Shown here: one piece after another, positions 9,276-21,000 of the stretch
Layout of the letters: every line of letters starts with the position of its first letter
Position numbering within the stretch: the stretch's first letter is position 1
Origin: Sva-07 sp942492715
GTDB taxonomy: Bacteria > Actinomycetota > Acidimicrobiia > Acidimicrobiales > Ilumatobacteraceae
Reading direction: 5' to 3'
DNA length: 64,000 bases
Assembly: GCA_942492715.1 (NCBI GenBank)
Contig: CALOFW010000018.1
Coordinates: 310,001-374,000, forward strand
Translations under genes and position numbers: made by a program
The notes under the pieces: generated by a model
Told to the model about the DNA's origin: nothing
The model's database searches: none
What the model saw: the letters and a program-made list of their open reading frames with translations, nothing else

Positions 9276-9695
9276 ATGAGCGATCGGCACGAACCGGATC
9301 CACAGTTGTTGGCGGCGGCGACCGCCGCTCACGAGCGGGCGTACTGCCCCTACTCGCACTACCGGGTCGGCGCAGCGATCCGGACCCGCTCGGGCGCGGT
9401 GATCGCCGGGTGCAACGTGGAGAACGCCGCCTATCCGCTCGGGTCGTGCGCGGAGGCCGGCGCGATCGCCGCGATGGTCCTCGCCGGCGAGCGCTCGATC
9501 GTCGAGATCGTGGTGGTGACCGACGGTGATGAGCCCGGAACCCCGTGTGGTGGATGCCGTCAGCGCATCCGCGAGTTCGCGGGCCCCGAGGTCGCGGTGC
9601 ATGCCGTGGCGGCGTCGGGTCCGACGGTGTCGATGACGGTGGGCGACCTGCTGCCGCACTCGTTCGGCCCGGAGTTCCTCGGCCAGGACCACTGA
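9276..9695 (+). CDS. cdd: Cytidine deaminase
   Basis: 139 residues, the normal length of the tetrameric enzyme. Deaminates cytidine and deoxycytidine to uridine and deoxyuridine in pyrimidine salvage. The zinc site is complete: Cys58 with the proton-shuttling Glu60 (SCAEAGAIAAM) and Cys91/Cys94 (PCGGCRQ). The substrate-contact segment AGCNVENAAYPLG is also intact. It ends 8 bp before the HAIR operator of the dnaK promoter, so it is not expected to be part of the heat-shock operon. Confidence 0.95.
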   Translation: MSDRHEPDPQLLAAATAAHERAYCPYSHYRVGAAIRTRSGAVIAGCNVENAAYPLGSCAEAGAIAAMVLAGERSIVEIVVVTDGDEPGTPCGGCRQRIREFAGPEVAVHAVAASGPTVSMTVGDLLPHSFGPEFLGQDH

Positions 9696-9703
9696 TCGAT
9701 AAG

Positions 9704-9734
9704 TTGAGTCAAACCGACTCAAGAAACCTATCAT
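9704..9734 (+). promoter_or_regulatory. HspR operator (HAIR) and promoter of the dnaK operon
   Basis: TTGAGT-N7-ACTCAAG at 9704-9723 is a near-perfect HAIR inverted repeat, the known binding site of actinobacterial HspR (consensus CTTGAGT-N7-ACTCAAG). The left half can double as a -35 (TTGAGT), with TATCAT at 9729-9734 as the -10, 19 bp apart. HspR and DnaK would thus repress this promoter together. The leader to the dnaK ATG is about 110 bp. Confidence 0.85.
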
Positions 9735-9845
9735 CGATGTTGCCGTCGACTTGAACGCTCCGTATCATGGTGACGCAGCGGGCGTGACACGCTCGCAAGG
9801 TTCTCATCCCCCAGCAACACCGTCACCCGCAAGAGGAGCAACATC

Positions 9846-11699
<1,854 letters not shown>

Positions 11700-11706
11700 C
11701 CGCGGC

Positions 11707-12348
11707 GTGGACGGCGACATGGTCGACCCCCCCGAGAAGGCCGATGCCTCCGACATCTCGAACGACGAGTTCGAGATGTCGGAGGCCCCGTCGGCCGACG
11801 ACGACATCGGCAACCTCGACGACCTCGCCGAGCGGGCCAGCGAGATCGACGACGTGACCGACTCGATGCTGCGCCGGGCTGAACCCGGTGACGACTTCGA
11901 TGCGATCGTCGGCGAGATCGACTACTCCGACGTCGACGTGCCCGCACTGCTCGCCGAGCGCGAGGAGTACAAGGGTCTGGCCCAACGGATCCAGGCCGAC
12001 TTCGACAACTACCGACGCCGCGCTGCGGCTCAGTCGCTCGCCGAGGCCGACCGGGCCTCGGGCCGGCTCGCCGAGGCGCTGCTCCCGGTGCTCGACGCGG
12101 CCGAGGCGGCGTACCTGCGTCACCCCGAGGAGGTCGGCCCGCTGCTCAACCAGATGCTGGTCGAGTTGAAGAAGCACGGTCTGGAGACCCTGGACCTCGA
12201 GGACAAGCCGTTCGATCCGGAGTTCGCCGAGGCGGTGGCCCACGAGCCCGGCGACGGCGGTGAGCCGATCGTGGCCGAGGTGTTGCGCAGCGGCTACACC
12301 TGGAAGGGCAAGGTGCTACGCGCCGCCATGGTCAAGACGAAGGACTGA
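11707..12348 (+). CDS. grpE: Nucleotide exchange factor GrpE
   Basis: 213 residues. Releases ADP from DnaK. Residues 1-~75 are acidic and low-complexity. The coiled-coil ALLAEREEYKGLAQRIQADF leads into the GrpE core with FDNYRRR, and the beta-wing domain closes with GEPIVAEVLRSGYTWKGKVL. Starts with GTG only 7 bp after dnaK; ATG at 11719 is an alternative. The acidic N-terminal extension is longer than in E. coli but common in Actinomycetota. Confidence 0.93.
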   Translation: MDGDMVDPPEKADASDISNDEFEMSEAPSADDDIGNLDDLAERASEIDDVTDSMLRRAEPGDDFDAIVGEIDYSDVDVPALLAEREEYKGLAQRIQADFDNYRRRAAAQSLAEADRASGRLAEALLPVLDAAEAAYLRHPEEVGPLLNQMLVELKKHGLETLDLEDKPFDPEFAEAVAHEPGDGGEPIVAEVLRSGYTWKGKVLRAAMVKTKD

Positions 12349-12381
12349 CCCCGGTTGCACTCGGGGAGGAGGTGATCACCG

Positions 12382-13512
12382 ATGACCGCACAACGTGAAT
12401 GGTTCGAGAAGGACTACTACAAGGCGCTGGGCGTCGAGAAGGGCGCGACCGCCAAGGAGATCACCAAGGCGTACCGCAAGCTCGCTCGCGACCTCCACCC
12501 CGACAAGAACCCCGGCGACGCCGTGGCCGAGGAGCGATTCAAGGAGGTCGCCGCCGCCTACGACGTGCTCGGCGACGACGCCAAGCGCAAGGAGTACGAC
12601 GAGGTCCGCACGATGGGGCCGATGCCCGGCGCAGGCGGCCGCGGTGGTCCCGGAGGGTTCACCTTCAACGTCGAGGACATGGAAGGCGGTGGCCTCGGCG
12701 ACCTGTTCGGCAACATGTTCGGCCGCGGTGGCGCCGGCCGAGGTCGCGGTGGCGCCGCGTCCGGTGTGGGCCCGCGCCGCGGTGCCGACATCACGGCCCA
12801 ATTGACGGTGTCGTTCGAGGATGCCGCTCGCGGCATCACCACCACCCTCTATCTCACCACCGACGCCCAGTGTTCGACCTGCCACGGATCGGGAGCGAAG
12901 CCCGGGACCTCACCGGTGATGTGTTCGGCGTGTGGGGGTCGCGGCGTGGTCGACGACAACCAGGGGATGTTCTCCTTCTCCACGCCGTGCCGGGTGTGCG
13001 GCGGCCAGGGCGTCCGCATCGAGGACCCGTGTCCCACCTGTCGGGGCTCGGGGGTCGAAGCACGCCAACGCGAGGTCAAGACCCGCATTCCCGCCGGGGT
13101 CAAGGACGGCCAGACCATTCGGCTGAAGGGTCGCGGCGGGCCTGGTCGCAGCGGCGGGCCGGCCGGAGATCTCCTCGTCGAGCTCAAGGTGATGCCCCAC
13201 ACCCTCTTCGGGCGCAGCGGTGACAATCTCACGGTGACCGTGCCGGTCACCTTCGCCGAAGCGGCACTCGGTGGCGACATCGACGTGCCCACCCTCGAGG
13301 GCCCACGAGTGACGTTGCGCCTCAGGCCCGGCACCCAGTCGGGGAGTCGCCACCGCGTGCGCGACAAGGGCATCTCCACCGCGAAGCACACCGGCGACCT
13401 GATCGTGACGGTCGAGGTGCAGGTCCCGACAGAACTGAACGACGAACAACGGGCGGCGGTCGAGCAGCTTGCCGCCGCGACTACGGTGAATCCGAGGAGT
13501 TCACTGCCATGA
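12382..13512 (+). CDS. dnaJ: Chaperone DnaJ (Hsp40, type A)
   Basis: 376 residues. J-domain at ~9-75 with the essential HPD (DLHPDKNPGD). A Gly/Phe-rich stretch follows at ~80-130. Four CxxCxGxG zinc repeats come next: CSTCHGSG, CSACGGRG, CRVCGGQG and CPTCRGSG. The two C-terminal client-binding beta domains complete a class A DnaJ. Ribosome site GGAGGAGG is 10 bp before the ATG. The stop overlaps the hspR start by 4 bp, so chaperone and repressor are translationally coupled. Confidence 0.96.
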   Translation: MTAQREWFEKDYYKALGVEKGATAKEITKAYRKLARDLHPDKNPGDAVAEERFKEVAAAYDVLGDDAKRKEYDEVRTMGPMPGAGGRGGPGGFTFNVEDMEGGGLGDLFGNMFGRGGAGRGRGGAASGVGPRRGADITAQLTVSFEDAARGITTTLYLTTDAQCSTCHGSGAKPGTSPVMCSACGGRGVVDDNQGMFSFSTPCRVCGGQGVRIEDPCPTCRGSGVEARQREVKTRIPAGVKDGQTIRLKGRGGPGRSGGPAGDLLVELKVMPHTLFGRSGDNLTVTVPVTFAEAALGGDIDVPTLEGPRVTLRLRPGTQSGSRHRVRDKGISTAKHTGDLIVTVEVQVPTELNDEQRAAVEQLAAATTVNPRSSLP

Positions 13513-13922
13513 GCGCATCAGACGCGAACGAACGGTCCCGGACCCGGGCGGTCTACGTGATCTCGGTCGCCGCCGAGCTCGCCGGCATGCACCCGCAGAC
13601 CCTGCGGATCTACGAACGCCGCGGCCTGGTCACGCCGGCGCGAACCCAGGGCGGCAATCGCCGCTACAGCGACGCCGACATCGCGATCCTCAAGCGGATC
13701 TCCGAACTCACCGACGAGGGAATGAACCTCGAAGGCATCCGGCGCGTGATGCACCTCGAGATCGAGAACGCCCGCCTGCGAGCCGAACTCGACCAGGCTC
13801 GCGACATCGCGAAGCACGCCATCGAAGCTGCGGAGGGTCGGCGGTCCGGTGCCGACCTCGTCCCGTTGCGTCAAGCCGTGTCCGTCTTCGGTCAGCGTCC
13901 TTCGATCTTCGAACGCGAGTGA
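13509..13922 (+). CDS. hspR: HspR, MerR-family heat-shock repressor
   Basis: 137 residues. N-terminal MerR winged helix-turn-helix (~15-85), including AGMHPQTLRIYERRGLV and the wing TQGGNRRYSDADI. A short coiled coil (ENARLRAELDQARDIAKHA) follows for dimerisation. It is predicted to bind the HAIR site before dnaK and probably the partial site before clpB, with DnaK as co-repressor as shown in Streptomyces. Last gene of the operon. Its 3' end overlaps the convergent PilM-like gene by 31 bp. Confidence 0.95.
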   Translation: MSASDANERSRTRAVYVISVAAELAGMHPQTLRIYERRGLVTPARTQGGNRRYSDADIAILKRISELTDEGMNLEGIRRVMHLEIENARLRAELDQARDIAKHAIEAAEGRRSGADLVPLRQAVSVFGQRPSIFERE

Positions 13923-14923
13923 CGGTCCCGTCGGGGCAACACACGGCTGATCGCTCGCCTCACCGGACCGATCGGCGTCGGATCCGATTTCGGCGGCAGG
14001 TTCGACACCTTCTCGACGGCCCAGGGTCGATCGAGCGGATCAGCCGCCGATGAGGCGGGGACCAGCACGTCGACGGGGCGAAGACGCCCGGCGAGCCCCG
14101 CGGCACCCACGGCGGCGCCGATCGCCACGCACTGGCGTTGCGGTGATCGCAGATCGTGCGGTGGGAAATCGGGGTAGGGAACGCCCGACAGGAGCAGAGC
14201 GGTCTTCTCGTCGACGACGGCGGGATCTTCGTCGAGTCCCCTGGTGAAGCGTCGGAGCTCGGCGACGAGCTGGACGGCATCTTCGATCTCGTCGAACCAA
14301 CCCACCGAGAAGCCGGCCTGGTTCAGGCCGAGTGATGGCGTGACCCGTCCCACCGAATCGACTGCCGCAGCGACCACCGGTTGCCCGTCGTCCAACAACG
14401 CCTCGAACGACTCGTCGGTCGCCGCGTCGCGACGGACCCTGGTGACGTCGCGACCGATGACGCGACCGATCGCCACCGGGCTCGGTTCCACCGTGACGTC
14501 CGCGAAGCGAGCCCGCTCGGCGAGCTCCTCGATTCGGCGGATGTCGACGTCGTTCCAGCGCACCGCAACGAGCCAGCGTCGGGGGCCGTCATCGAGGAGG
14601 AGCGTCGAGGTGATCTGTTGCTCTCGCACGAGGTCGGCCCTCATTGCATTCAGCTCCGTTCCGCTGCAGCCGGTCGCATCGACGCGGTGCAGCGTGCTGA
14701 AGGGAGGAAACGTGGCGATGCGCGTGGCCTCCTCGGGATCTCCCAATTCGGCTCGCAGTCGGACGAACGCATCGACCACCGATCGGTCGTCATCGGTGGA
14801 GCGAATGGCCACCTCGGCGGCCGCAGCCACTCGCCCGTCCTGGTCGGCGCGGAGCCGGACGCCACGCACGATCCGGTTGGTGTACTCGATCCCGACACCG
14901 TCCCCGCGTTGCAGCCGGGTCAT
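13892..14923 (-). CDS. Hypothetical protein, weakly PilM-like
   Basis: 343 residues from ATG 14923, translationally coupled (ATGA) to the FtsK-like gene upstream. Not recognised with certainty. The opening GVGIEYTNRIVRGVRL, a middle section with ATFPPFSTLHRVDATGCSG followed by ELNAMRADLVREQQ, and WLVAVRWNDVDIRRIEELAE resemble the layout of PilM/ComA-type actin-like proteins, but no clear ATP-binding motif is visible. That similarity is an inference from pattern only. The C-terminal 60 residues are Pro/Arg-rich and probably disordered. No signal peptide or membrane segment is seen. An in-frame upstream ATG (15025) lies inside the neighbouring gene and is unlikely. Confidence 0.7.
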   Translation of the reverse strand: MTRLQRGDGVGIEYTNRIVRGVRLRADQDGRVAAAAEVAIRSTDDDRSVVDAFVRLRAELGDPEEATRIATFPPFSTLHRVDATGCSGTELNAMRADLVREQQITSTLLLDDGPRRWLVAVRWNDVDIRRIEELAERARFADVTVEPSPVAIGRVIGRDVTRVRRDAATDESFEALLDDGQPVVAAAVDSVGRVTPSLGLNQAGFSVGWFDEIEDAVQLVAELRRFTRGLDEDPAVVDEKTALLLSGVPYPDFPPHDLRSPQRQCVAIGAAVGAAGLAGRLRPVDVLVPASSAADPLDRPWAVEKVSNLPPKSDPTPIGPVRRAISRVLPRRDRHSRSKIEGR

Positions 14924-17850
14924 CGACGGCTCTCGCTCTCGTCGAGTCGGTCGGACACGGCAGTCGAGAGGGGGCGCCCGCTCGATGCGAGTTGCACGAT
15001 CTCGCCGGTCTCGATCGATTGGCATCTGCCCGGCACTCGCTCGTCGGTCGGTCGGGCTGCGAACTCGAATCGGTCTTCGTCCTCGGGGTCGAGGAGGAAG
15101 GCGACGAGGCGACGACCCGGTAGCTCGAGCAGCGGGCCACAGTCGTCGGCGCGGCGCGCCACGGCGACGACCGAGGCCCCCCTGCTCAACGCCCGGTCGA
15201 GGCGATCGAGGTGGCCGGCCGCCGCAGCGAGCGTACGAAGGTGACCGAGATCGTCGACGAGGACGACGAGATGTGGGTCGAGCCCGGTTCGAGTCTGCTC
15301 GAGTGCGGCGATCAGGGCAGTCAGGTCACCGACCTGATCCGGGGCAACGATCAGGTTGCAGCGCTGGAGTGTCTCGATGGTCCGACGTCGGGCGGCCGAG
15401 CCGTGCACCACGACCAGATCGACGTCGTCGGGACTGAAACGGTCGATCACGCCCAGGATGATCGTGGTCACGAGGTCGTCGACACCTGATTGCGCCGATC
15501 CGAGGGCCAACAGCAGGGATCCATCGGGTTCCCACCACATCGTCGACGGGGCAGTGGCGGGCGTGTCCACCACGCCGAAGGGGATCGCGTCGCCTGGTCG
15601 ATCGCGAAACAGCGTTTCGGTGTCGATCGACGTCGGCAGTGGTGGCGGAACGAGCGCTGGTGGATGCGCGGTGTCATCGCTCGCGGCGCGCGCGAGGCCG
15701 GCCAGCTCCTCGCACTCGGCGATGAATGAATCGTTTGTCGGTCGTGAACGCAGGGCGATGCGGTGTTCCAGGGGAGTCAGCGCTCGCCCGAGCACAGCGG
15801 GACGAAGTACGAGGGCGCTCGAATCGACCGCGTCGCTCTCCAGGAGCACTTCGAGCCGATTGTGGTCAGGACCATCGACGACTGCGCGTCGAGATCCGTT
15901 CGCTCGATCGACCGACACCGTCGTCAGGTCGGCACCGACCGGCACGTCGTCGTCCGCAACTGCCACGATGACACAGACCTCAGCGAGCTCGCGCGACACC
16001 CCGAGCAGGGCATCGACCAGTGTCGTGTCGTGAGTCCTGGCCTCGGCCACGATGATGATCGATGTCGCAGGTCGTTCGAATGCGACGTGACGCAGCCGTG
16101 CCACCAGCCGGGCCGGTTCGATCGAGGCGATGTCGTGCGCGGAGAGCGTTCGATCGGTCGCATGTGGAAACCCGGCGAGTGGAGCGGACAGCGGTGTGTG
16201 GATCAGGTCGAGGAGCAACAGCGACGCCGGGTCGGCCTGCGTGCACGCAGCGACGGCGAGGGCCACAGCGGTGCGGACTGCTTCGTCGTCGTCATCGTCG
16301 TCGTTGCCGACGATGACGACGCCGCCGGCGCTCAGGTCGATCCCGACCGGATCGCCATCTCGTTCTCCCAGTGGCACATCGACGAGTCCAATGCTCGCAT
16401 CGGCCCATCGTCGGCGCATGTCCGGGGCTGTCGGATCTCCGAGCAGGCCGGTCAAGGGCGGGCCCGGCGTCGTCGACTCGGTGTCGGGAACGGTCGACCG
16501 CGCTTCGTTGTCGGTGAGCGGGGCAAGTGCCCGGGCGAGGTCTTCGGCGACTCCTGTGTCGACCGATGCCGCCGACAGATCATCGATCTCGTCGCCGGTC
16601 GCGAGCTCGGTCACACACCAGTGCCCATCGGACGATTCGGTGATCAAGGTCGTGGTCAGCGACGGTGCATGGGCGGCATCGTCGCACAGTGCCAACACCC
16701 GTAGATCGGTCGGGGGCGTCGACAGCAGGGCTCGCACCGGCGCGTCCCTCCGGCGCCACAACTCGGGGTCGTCGATCACCAGGAGGGTGAGCCGCGGGGG
16801 CGCGTCTCGTGTCTCGTCGATGACCGAGGGAGCGGGCATGCCATCGACCCACCGAGCAACGTCGTCCGGGCTCTCGAGAACGAGCGGCACGCCGGTCGAC
16901 CGCACGTGAGGGAGCCACTTCGTCCAGTCCCATCCCGAGACCCGCTCGGCGGTGGTCGCGACGACGACTGCGAGGTCGGCAGGGCCATGGATCGTCGTCG
17001 CCTCGATCAGGATCGCGCGGGCGATGGCAGCGCGGGCCTTGTCGTCGCCTGCCACGGCGACAGCCCGGTTCGTCGACAGATCGAGTTCGACGATCTCCGG
17101 TGGTGTGTCGGCTCGTTCGCGGACCCCGATGGGGACCACGAACGCATTCGCATGTCCGGGCCGACGTTGCCACAACGTCGGCCCGAGCTCACAGGCATCG
17201 CGAAGCGCGTCGATGACCGGTCGACGACCGGTTGGCGCGGGTGCGAGCGGTGAGCGGTTGAACACGACGGTGCCATCGGGATCGGGCGACGGGAGCCGCC
17301 TGGCCCCGACCACCGGTCGCCGCTCGACGACGAACGCGCGATTGCCGACGGTCACGATCTCATCGACCCAGGGCATGGGGGCGAGGAGGAGAGCTCCATC
17401 GATGCGCACCTCGCCGATCTCCTCGACCGTCGTCCCGGGGGGCTCGACCGTCACACCATCGGCGGTCACCATCAGCTCGAAGGCCGGTTCGATCACCACC
17501 GAACCACTCAGCTCGTCGGCATGGACTCGTCGTCCGGGTCCCGTCCGGTACCGGCCGACGGAGAGCGACCGCATCCGCCCGGCGCCCGGGCCGGCGATCT
17601 CCGCGAGAAGCCAGCGGTCGGAGGGCCCCGGTTCCGGGACCATTGGATCGGTCGTCACGACGGAGCCGATGGACAACTCGACGTCGTCGACGAGCGTGGA
17701 ACAGTCGATGACGCGATCGTCCACCCGGGCGACACGGGGCACCGCTTGGCCGGTCACCTCGACGATCACATCGCCGAGCGTGGCATCGGGACCATGGCGG
17801 ACGATCGAGATGTCCGCGTCGCCGTGAGGTGTGCGCACCACGATGTCCAT
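14920..17850 (-). CDS. FtsK/SpoIIIE-EssC-like protein with degenerate ATPase domains
   Basis: 976 residues from ATG 17850. The N-terminus resembles the EssC/EccC FHA-like region: LAEIAGPGAGR near 87, then LLLAPMPWVDEIVTVGNRA near 154-172. Three ATPase-like modules follow, starting near 265, 500 and 765. The second aligns well with FtsK domains of type VII secretion ATPases, but the P-loop reads VGN followed by six Asp (517-522) where GxTGxGKS is expected. The usual LVDYKGG reads LLDLIHT. The third P-loop reads LGSAQSGVDD, without Lys. The first (AVAGDDKARAAIARA) also lacks GKS/T. ATP hydrolysis is therefore unlikely; a scaffold or receptor role is inferred. No WXG100 gene is adjacent. It is divergent from the Ig-repeat gene (165 bp between starts). 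Confidence 0.8.
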   Translation of the reverse strand: MDIVVRTPHGDADISIVRHGPDATLGDVIVEVTGQAVPRVARVDDRVIDCSTLVDDVELSIGSVVTTDPMVPEPGPSDRWLLAEIAGPGAGRMRSLSVGRYRTGPGRRVHADELSGSVVIEPAFELMVTADGVTVEPPGTTVEEIGEVRIDGALLLAPMPWVDEIVTVGNRAFVVERRPVVGARRLPSPDPDGTVVFNRSPLAPAPTGRRPVIDALRDACELGPTLWQRRPGHANAFVVPIGVRERADTPPEIVELDLSTNRAVAVAGDDKARAAIARAILIEATTIHGPADLAVVVATTAERVSGWDWTKWLPHVRSTGVPLVLESPDDVARWVDGMPAPSVIDETRDAPPRLTLLVIDDPELWRRRDAPVRALLSTPPTDLRVLALCDDAAHAPSLTTTLITESSDGHWCVTELATGDEIDDLSAASVDTGVAEDLARALAPLTDNEARSTVPDTESTTPGPPLTGLLGDPTAPDMRRRWADASIGLVDVPLGERDGDPVGIDLSAGGVVIVGNDDDDDDEAVRTAVALAVAACTQADPASLLLLDLIHTPLSAPLAGFPHATDRTLSAHDIASIEPARLVARLRHVAFERPATSIIIVAEARTHDTTLVDALLGVSRELAEVCVIVAVADDDVPVGADLTTVSVDRANGSRRAVVDGPDHNRLEVLLESDAVDSSALVLRPAVLGRALTPLEHRIALRSRPTNDSFIAECEELAGLARAASDDTAHPPALVPPPLPTSIDTETLFRDRPGDAIPFGVVDTPATAPSTMWWEPDGSLLLALGSAQSGVDDLVTTIILGVIDRFSPDDVDLVVVHGSAARRRTIETLQRCNLIVAPDQVGDLTALIAALEQTRTGLDPHLVVLVDDLGHLRTLAAAAGHLDRLDRALSRGASVVAVARRADDCGPLLELPGRRLVAFLLDPEDEDRFEFAARPTDERVPGRCQSIETGEIVQLASSGRPLSTAVSDRLDESESRR

Positions 17851-18015
17851 CACAGCGCAGACTACGGGCCGAACCGCCGGGGGTCGACTGCGATGCGGTA
17901 CCCCGGTCGCTCGCAGACGTCTTGACGAATTCTCGACGGACTGCTCAAGTCGTGGACGACCGGGCCGATAGATGAACTGTGAGTATCCGTCGCTCGCCCA
18001 ACAGTTGAGGACATC

Positions 18016-21000
18016 GTGACTGCGTCCACCGTGAGCTGGCGTCAGGTCGTGGCTGCCATCGCAGCCACGCTGCTCGTGTTGATCGCTGCGATGGTCGTCG
18101 TCCGTGCCGACGGCCTTCCCGCGGTCGACGCCGCCTCGGGTCGGGCCACGAGTTGGTTCGTCCATCGGCCCACCGGTCGCGTCGTTCTGGTCGACGGCTA
18201 CGGCGGTCGAGCGCTTGCGAGCCTCGACACGGGGGCCCAAGGCGACGAACTCACGGTTGCCGAGGGTGGCCCCGGCGCATACCTGCTCAACGATGTCACC
18301 GCTGAAGCACAGGCGATCGACAGCATCGAGCTGCGGCTCGGCACACCGTTCGGTCTGACGACCCTCGGTGCCGGTCGCGCGATCGCTGGAGTCGGGCAGG
18401 CCGGACTCGTCGTCGTCAATCCCGACGAGAACGAGGCCAATGTGGTCCCGGCGGACAGCGACCCGATCGCATTCGCCGTGGAGTCGGGACGGGACACGCG
18501 GATTGCACCCGATGGTTCCGTCTGGTCGTTGGTGAGCGGTGATCTGCGGCGAACGACGTCGTCGACAACGCAGTCCACGCCGCTCGGCGTGACGGCAGGG
18601 ACGTTGTCCCTGGTCGGCAACGTGCCCCTGGTGGTCGATCCTCAGAACCGCCGCGCCCGTCTCGGCACCGGAGCATGGCAGGCGTTGCCGACCGACGCCG
18701 ATCCGAGCGAGATCGTCGGTCAGATCCCGGGCCCTGCCGCGTCGTGCGGTTGGGTTGGCGCCAATGACGATCTCTGGTGCATCTCCGGCTCGGGCATCGA
18801 GGAGACCAGCACGGTGCGGGGTCTCGACATCGACGGTTCCGATCTCCTGGCGATCGGCGGTGATGCGGCAGCGGTCGTGAAACGCGGGCCGAGCTCGATC
18901 GTTCGAATCGACTGGCGAGCCGGCGAGATCCTCGACGAGCTCCCCGCGAGCGTGTCCTCCGACGCTGCCCTGGCGGTGACCGCGACGGTCGATCTCGTGT
19001 GGGCAGACGACCTCGCCGGTGACTTCGTGTGGGCGGTGAACCCCTGGGGGATCCGTGCGATCGACAAGAATGCGCAAGGGATCCTGGTGCTGGGCGACGA
19101 CGGTGATCTCGTCGAGGAAGGCGAGTCAGAGCGTGGCGCACCAGGCGCGGACAACACCGCGGCGAGCGAACCCGAAGTGCGCGAGCCCGACGACAACGGC
19201 GTCGACGATCCGCCCATCGCCGTCGATGATCCCGTCAGGGCTCGATCCGGTGTGTCCGTCCCCGTTCAGGTGACCGCCAACGACTACGACCCGGACGGCG
19301 AAGCGATCGCCGTCTCCGCCGTTGGTGTCGCCGGACACGGTTCGGTCGACATCGGCACGGCAACGACCGTCGTGTACACGCCGGAACCGGGATTCGTCGG
19401 TATCGACACGTTCGACTACACGATCGTCGACGGCAACGGCACCACTGCTTCAGCGAAGGTGTACCTCGAGCTGCTGGCGCCCGGTTCGACGAACGAGCCG
19501 CCAACCGGAGTGGACGACCACGCCGAGACCGGCGCCGGCGTCCCGGTGATCGTCGATGTCCTGCTCAACGACCTCGATCCCGAGCGTGATGCAGTGCTCC
19601 TGGGCGGTTTCTCGCCACCGGCCGGAATCGGCGAGTCCTCTCCGGGGCAGGTGAGCGAGACCGTCGGACCATCGGGGCTGCCTGCGCTCCGATTCGCCCC
19701 GGCTGAAGGCTTCGAAGGGACGGCGATCTTCACCTATCGTCCCGTCGACGCGCTCGACGCCGTTGGTGACGACGTGGAGGTTCGCGTCGAGGTGGCTCGT
19801 CTTGGTGATCCGAACCGTCCGCCGGTCGCCCGGCCAGATGCCGTGCGGTTGCGCCGCAACGTGCAGACGCCTCTCCCCGTGCTCGTCAACGACTCGGACC
19901 CGGATGGCGATTCGATGGCGTTGAGTGTGGTCGAGCCGCTGGGGCCCGGGCTCGAGGTCGACGTGGCCGGTGGCGAGCTGATGATCGTTGCCCGAGCCGG
20001 CGCGGCGCCGCTGGTGCCGTTCGACTACGAGGTCGACGATGGTCGTGGCCACGTCGCTCGAACGTCGGTGCTGGTGTCGGTGATCGACGACATCGAGCCC
20101 AACCGACCCCCGATCGTGACGGCCGACGCGGACAAGGTCGTGGTCGGGGAGTCGGTGATCCTGGAGGTCACCGCCAATGACGTCGATCCGGACGGCGACC
20201 CACTCACCGTCGTGTCGGTCACACAACCCGAGAACCCGATCGGCCAGGCGGTCGTGTTCAGCCGTGACGAGATCCAGTTCTCACCGAACGCGCTCACCGA
20301 TGCCGACGGACAAGCGACCGCGAGGTTCTCGTACACGGTCAGCGACGGCAATGGCCACGAGGTTGCCGGCCAGATCACGATCACGGTGCTCCCCGAGGCC
20401 CTCGCTGAACCACCGTTCGCGCGGGACGACTCCACGTTCACCTTCGTTGACGTCCCGGTCACCGTGGACGTGCTCCGAAACGACGGCGACCCCTCGGGGG
20501 GAAGTCCCACGCTCGTTGGTCGTCCGGGATGTCCGTCGGGCGGTCGTGCGACCGTCACCGCCGACAGCCAAGTCCGCTACGACCCGCCGCCGGGAGCATC
20601 CGGTGCGTTCCGCTGCACCTACGAAGTGGCGAATGCCCGCGGCCTTCGGGCGTCGGCATCGATCCTGGTGTCGGTGCGCGAACCGGAGATCACGAATGTC
20701 CCTCCGGTGGCCGTCAACGACAAGCTCACCGTCGAGGTGGGGCAGTCCGCATCGGTGAACGTGATCTCCAACGATGTCGATCCCGACGGCAGCGACGCTG
20801 CGCTCCAGCTGGTCTCGTCGACGGCACCGACCTTGGGAACCGCCGCGCGGGCAGGCAACACCATCACGTTCGTCGCCGGCGCTCGGACCGGCAACACGAC
20901 GATCAACTACCAGGTTGCCGATCCGGAGGGAGCGGTTTCGCTCGGGCGACTCCGAGTGACGATCACCGAACGAGTCAACCGGCCACCGATCGCGGTGTCG

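Noticed and set aside
7195..9303. Minus-strand open frame of 702 codons opposite the SLC13-type permease
   Set aside because: Arg/His/Asp-rich shadow; the plus-strand permease has coherent membrane segments and TrkA-C domains.
17851..18015. Promoter TTGACG at 17922 for the Ig-repeat gene
   Set aside because: No acceptable -10 lies 15-19 bp downstream; evidence too weak to list.
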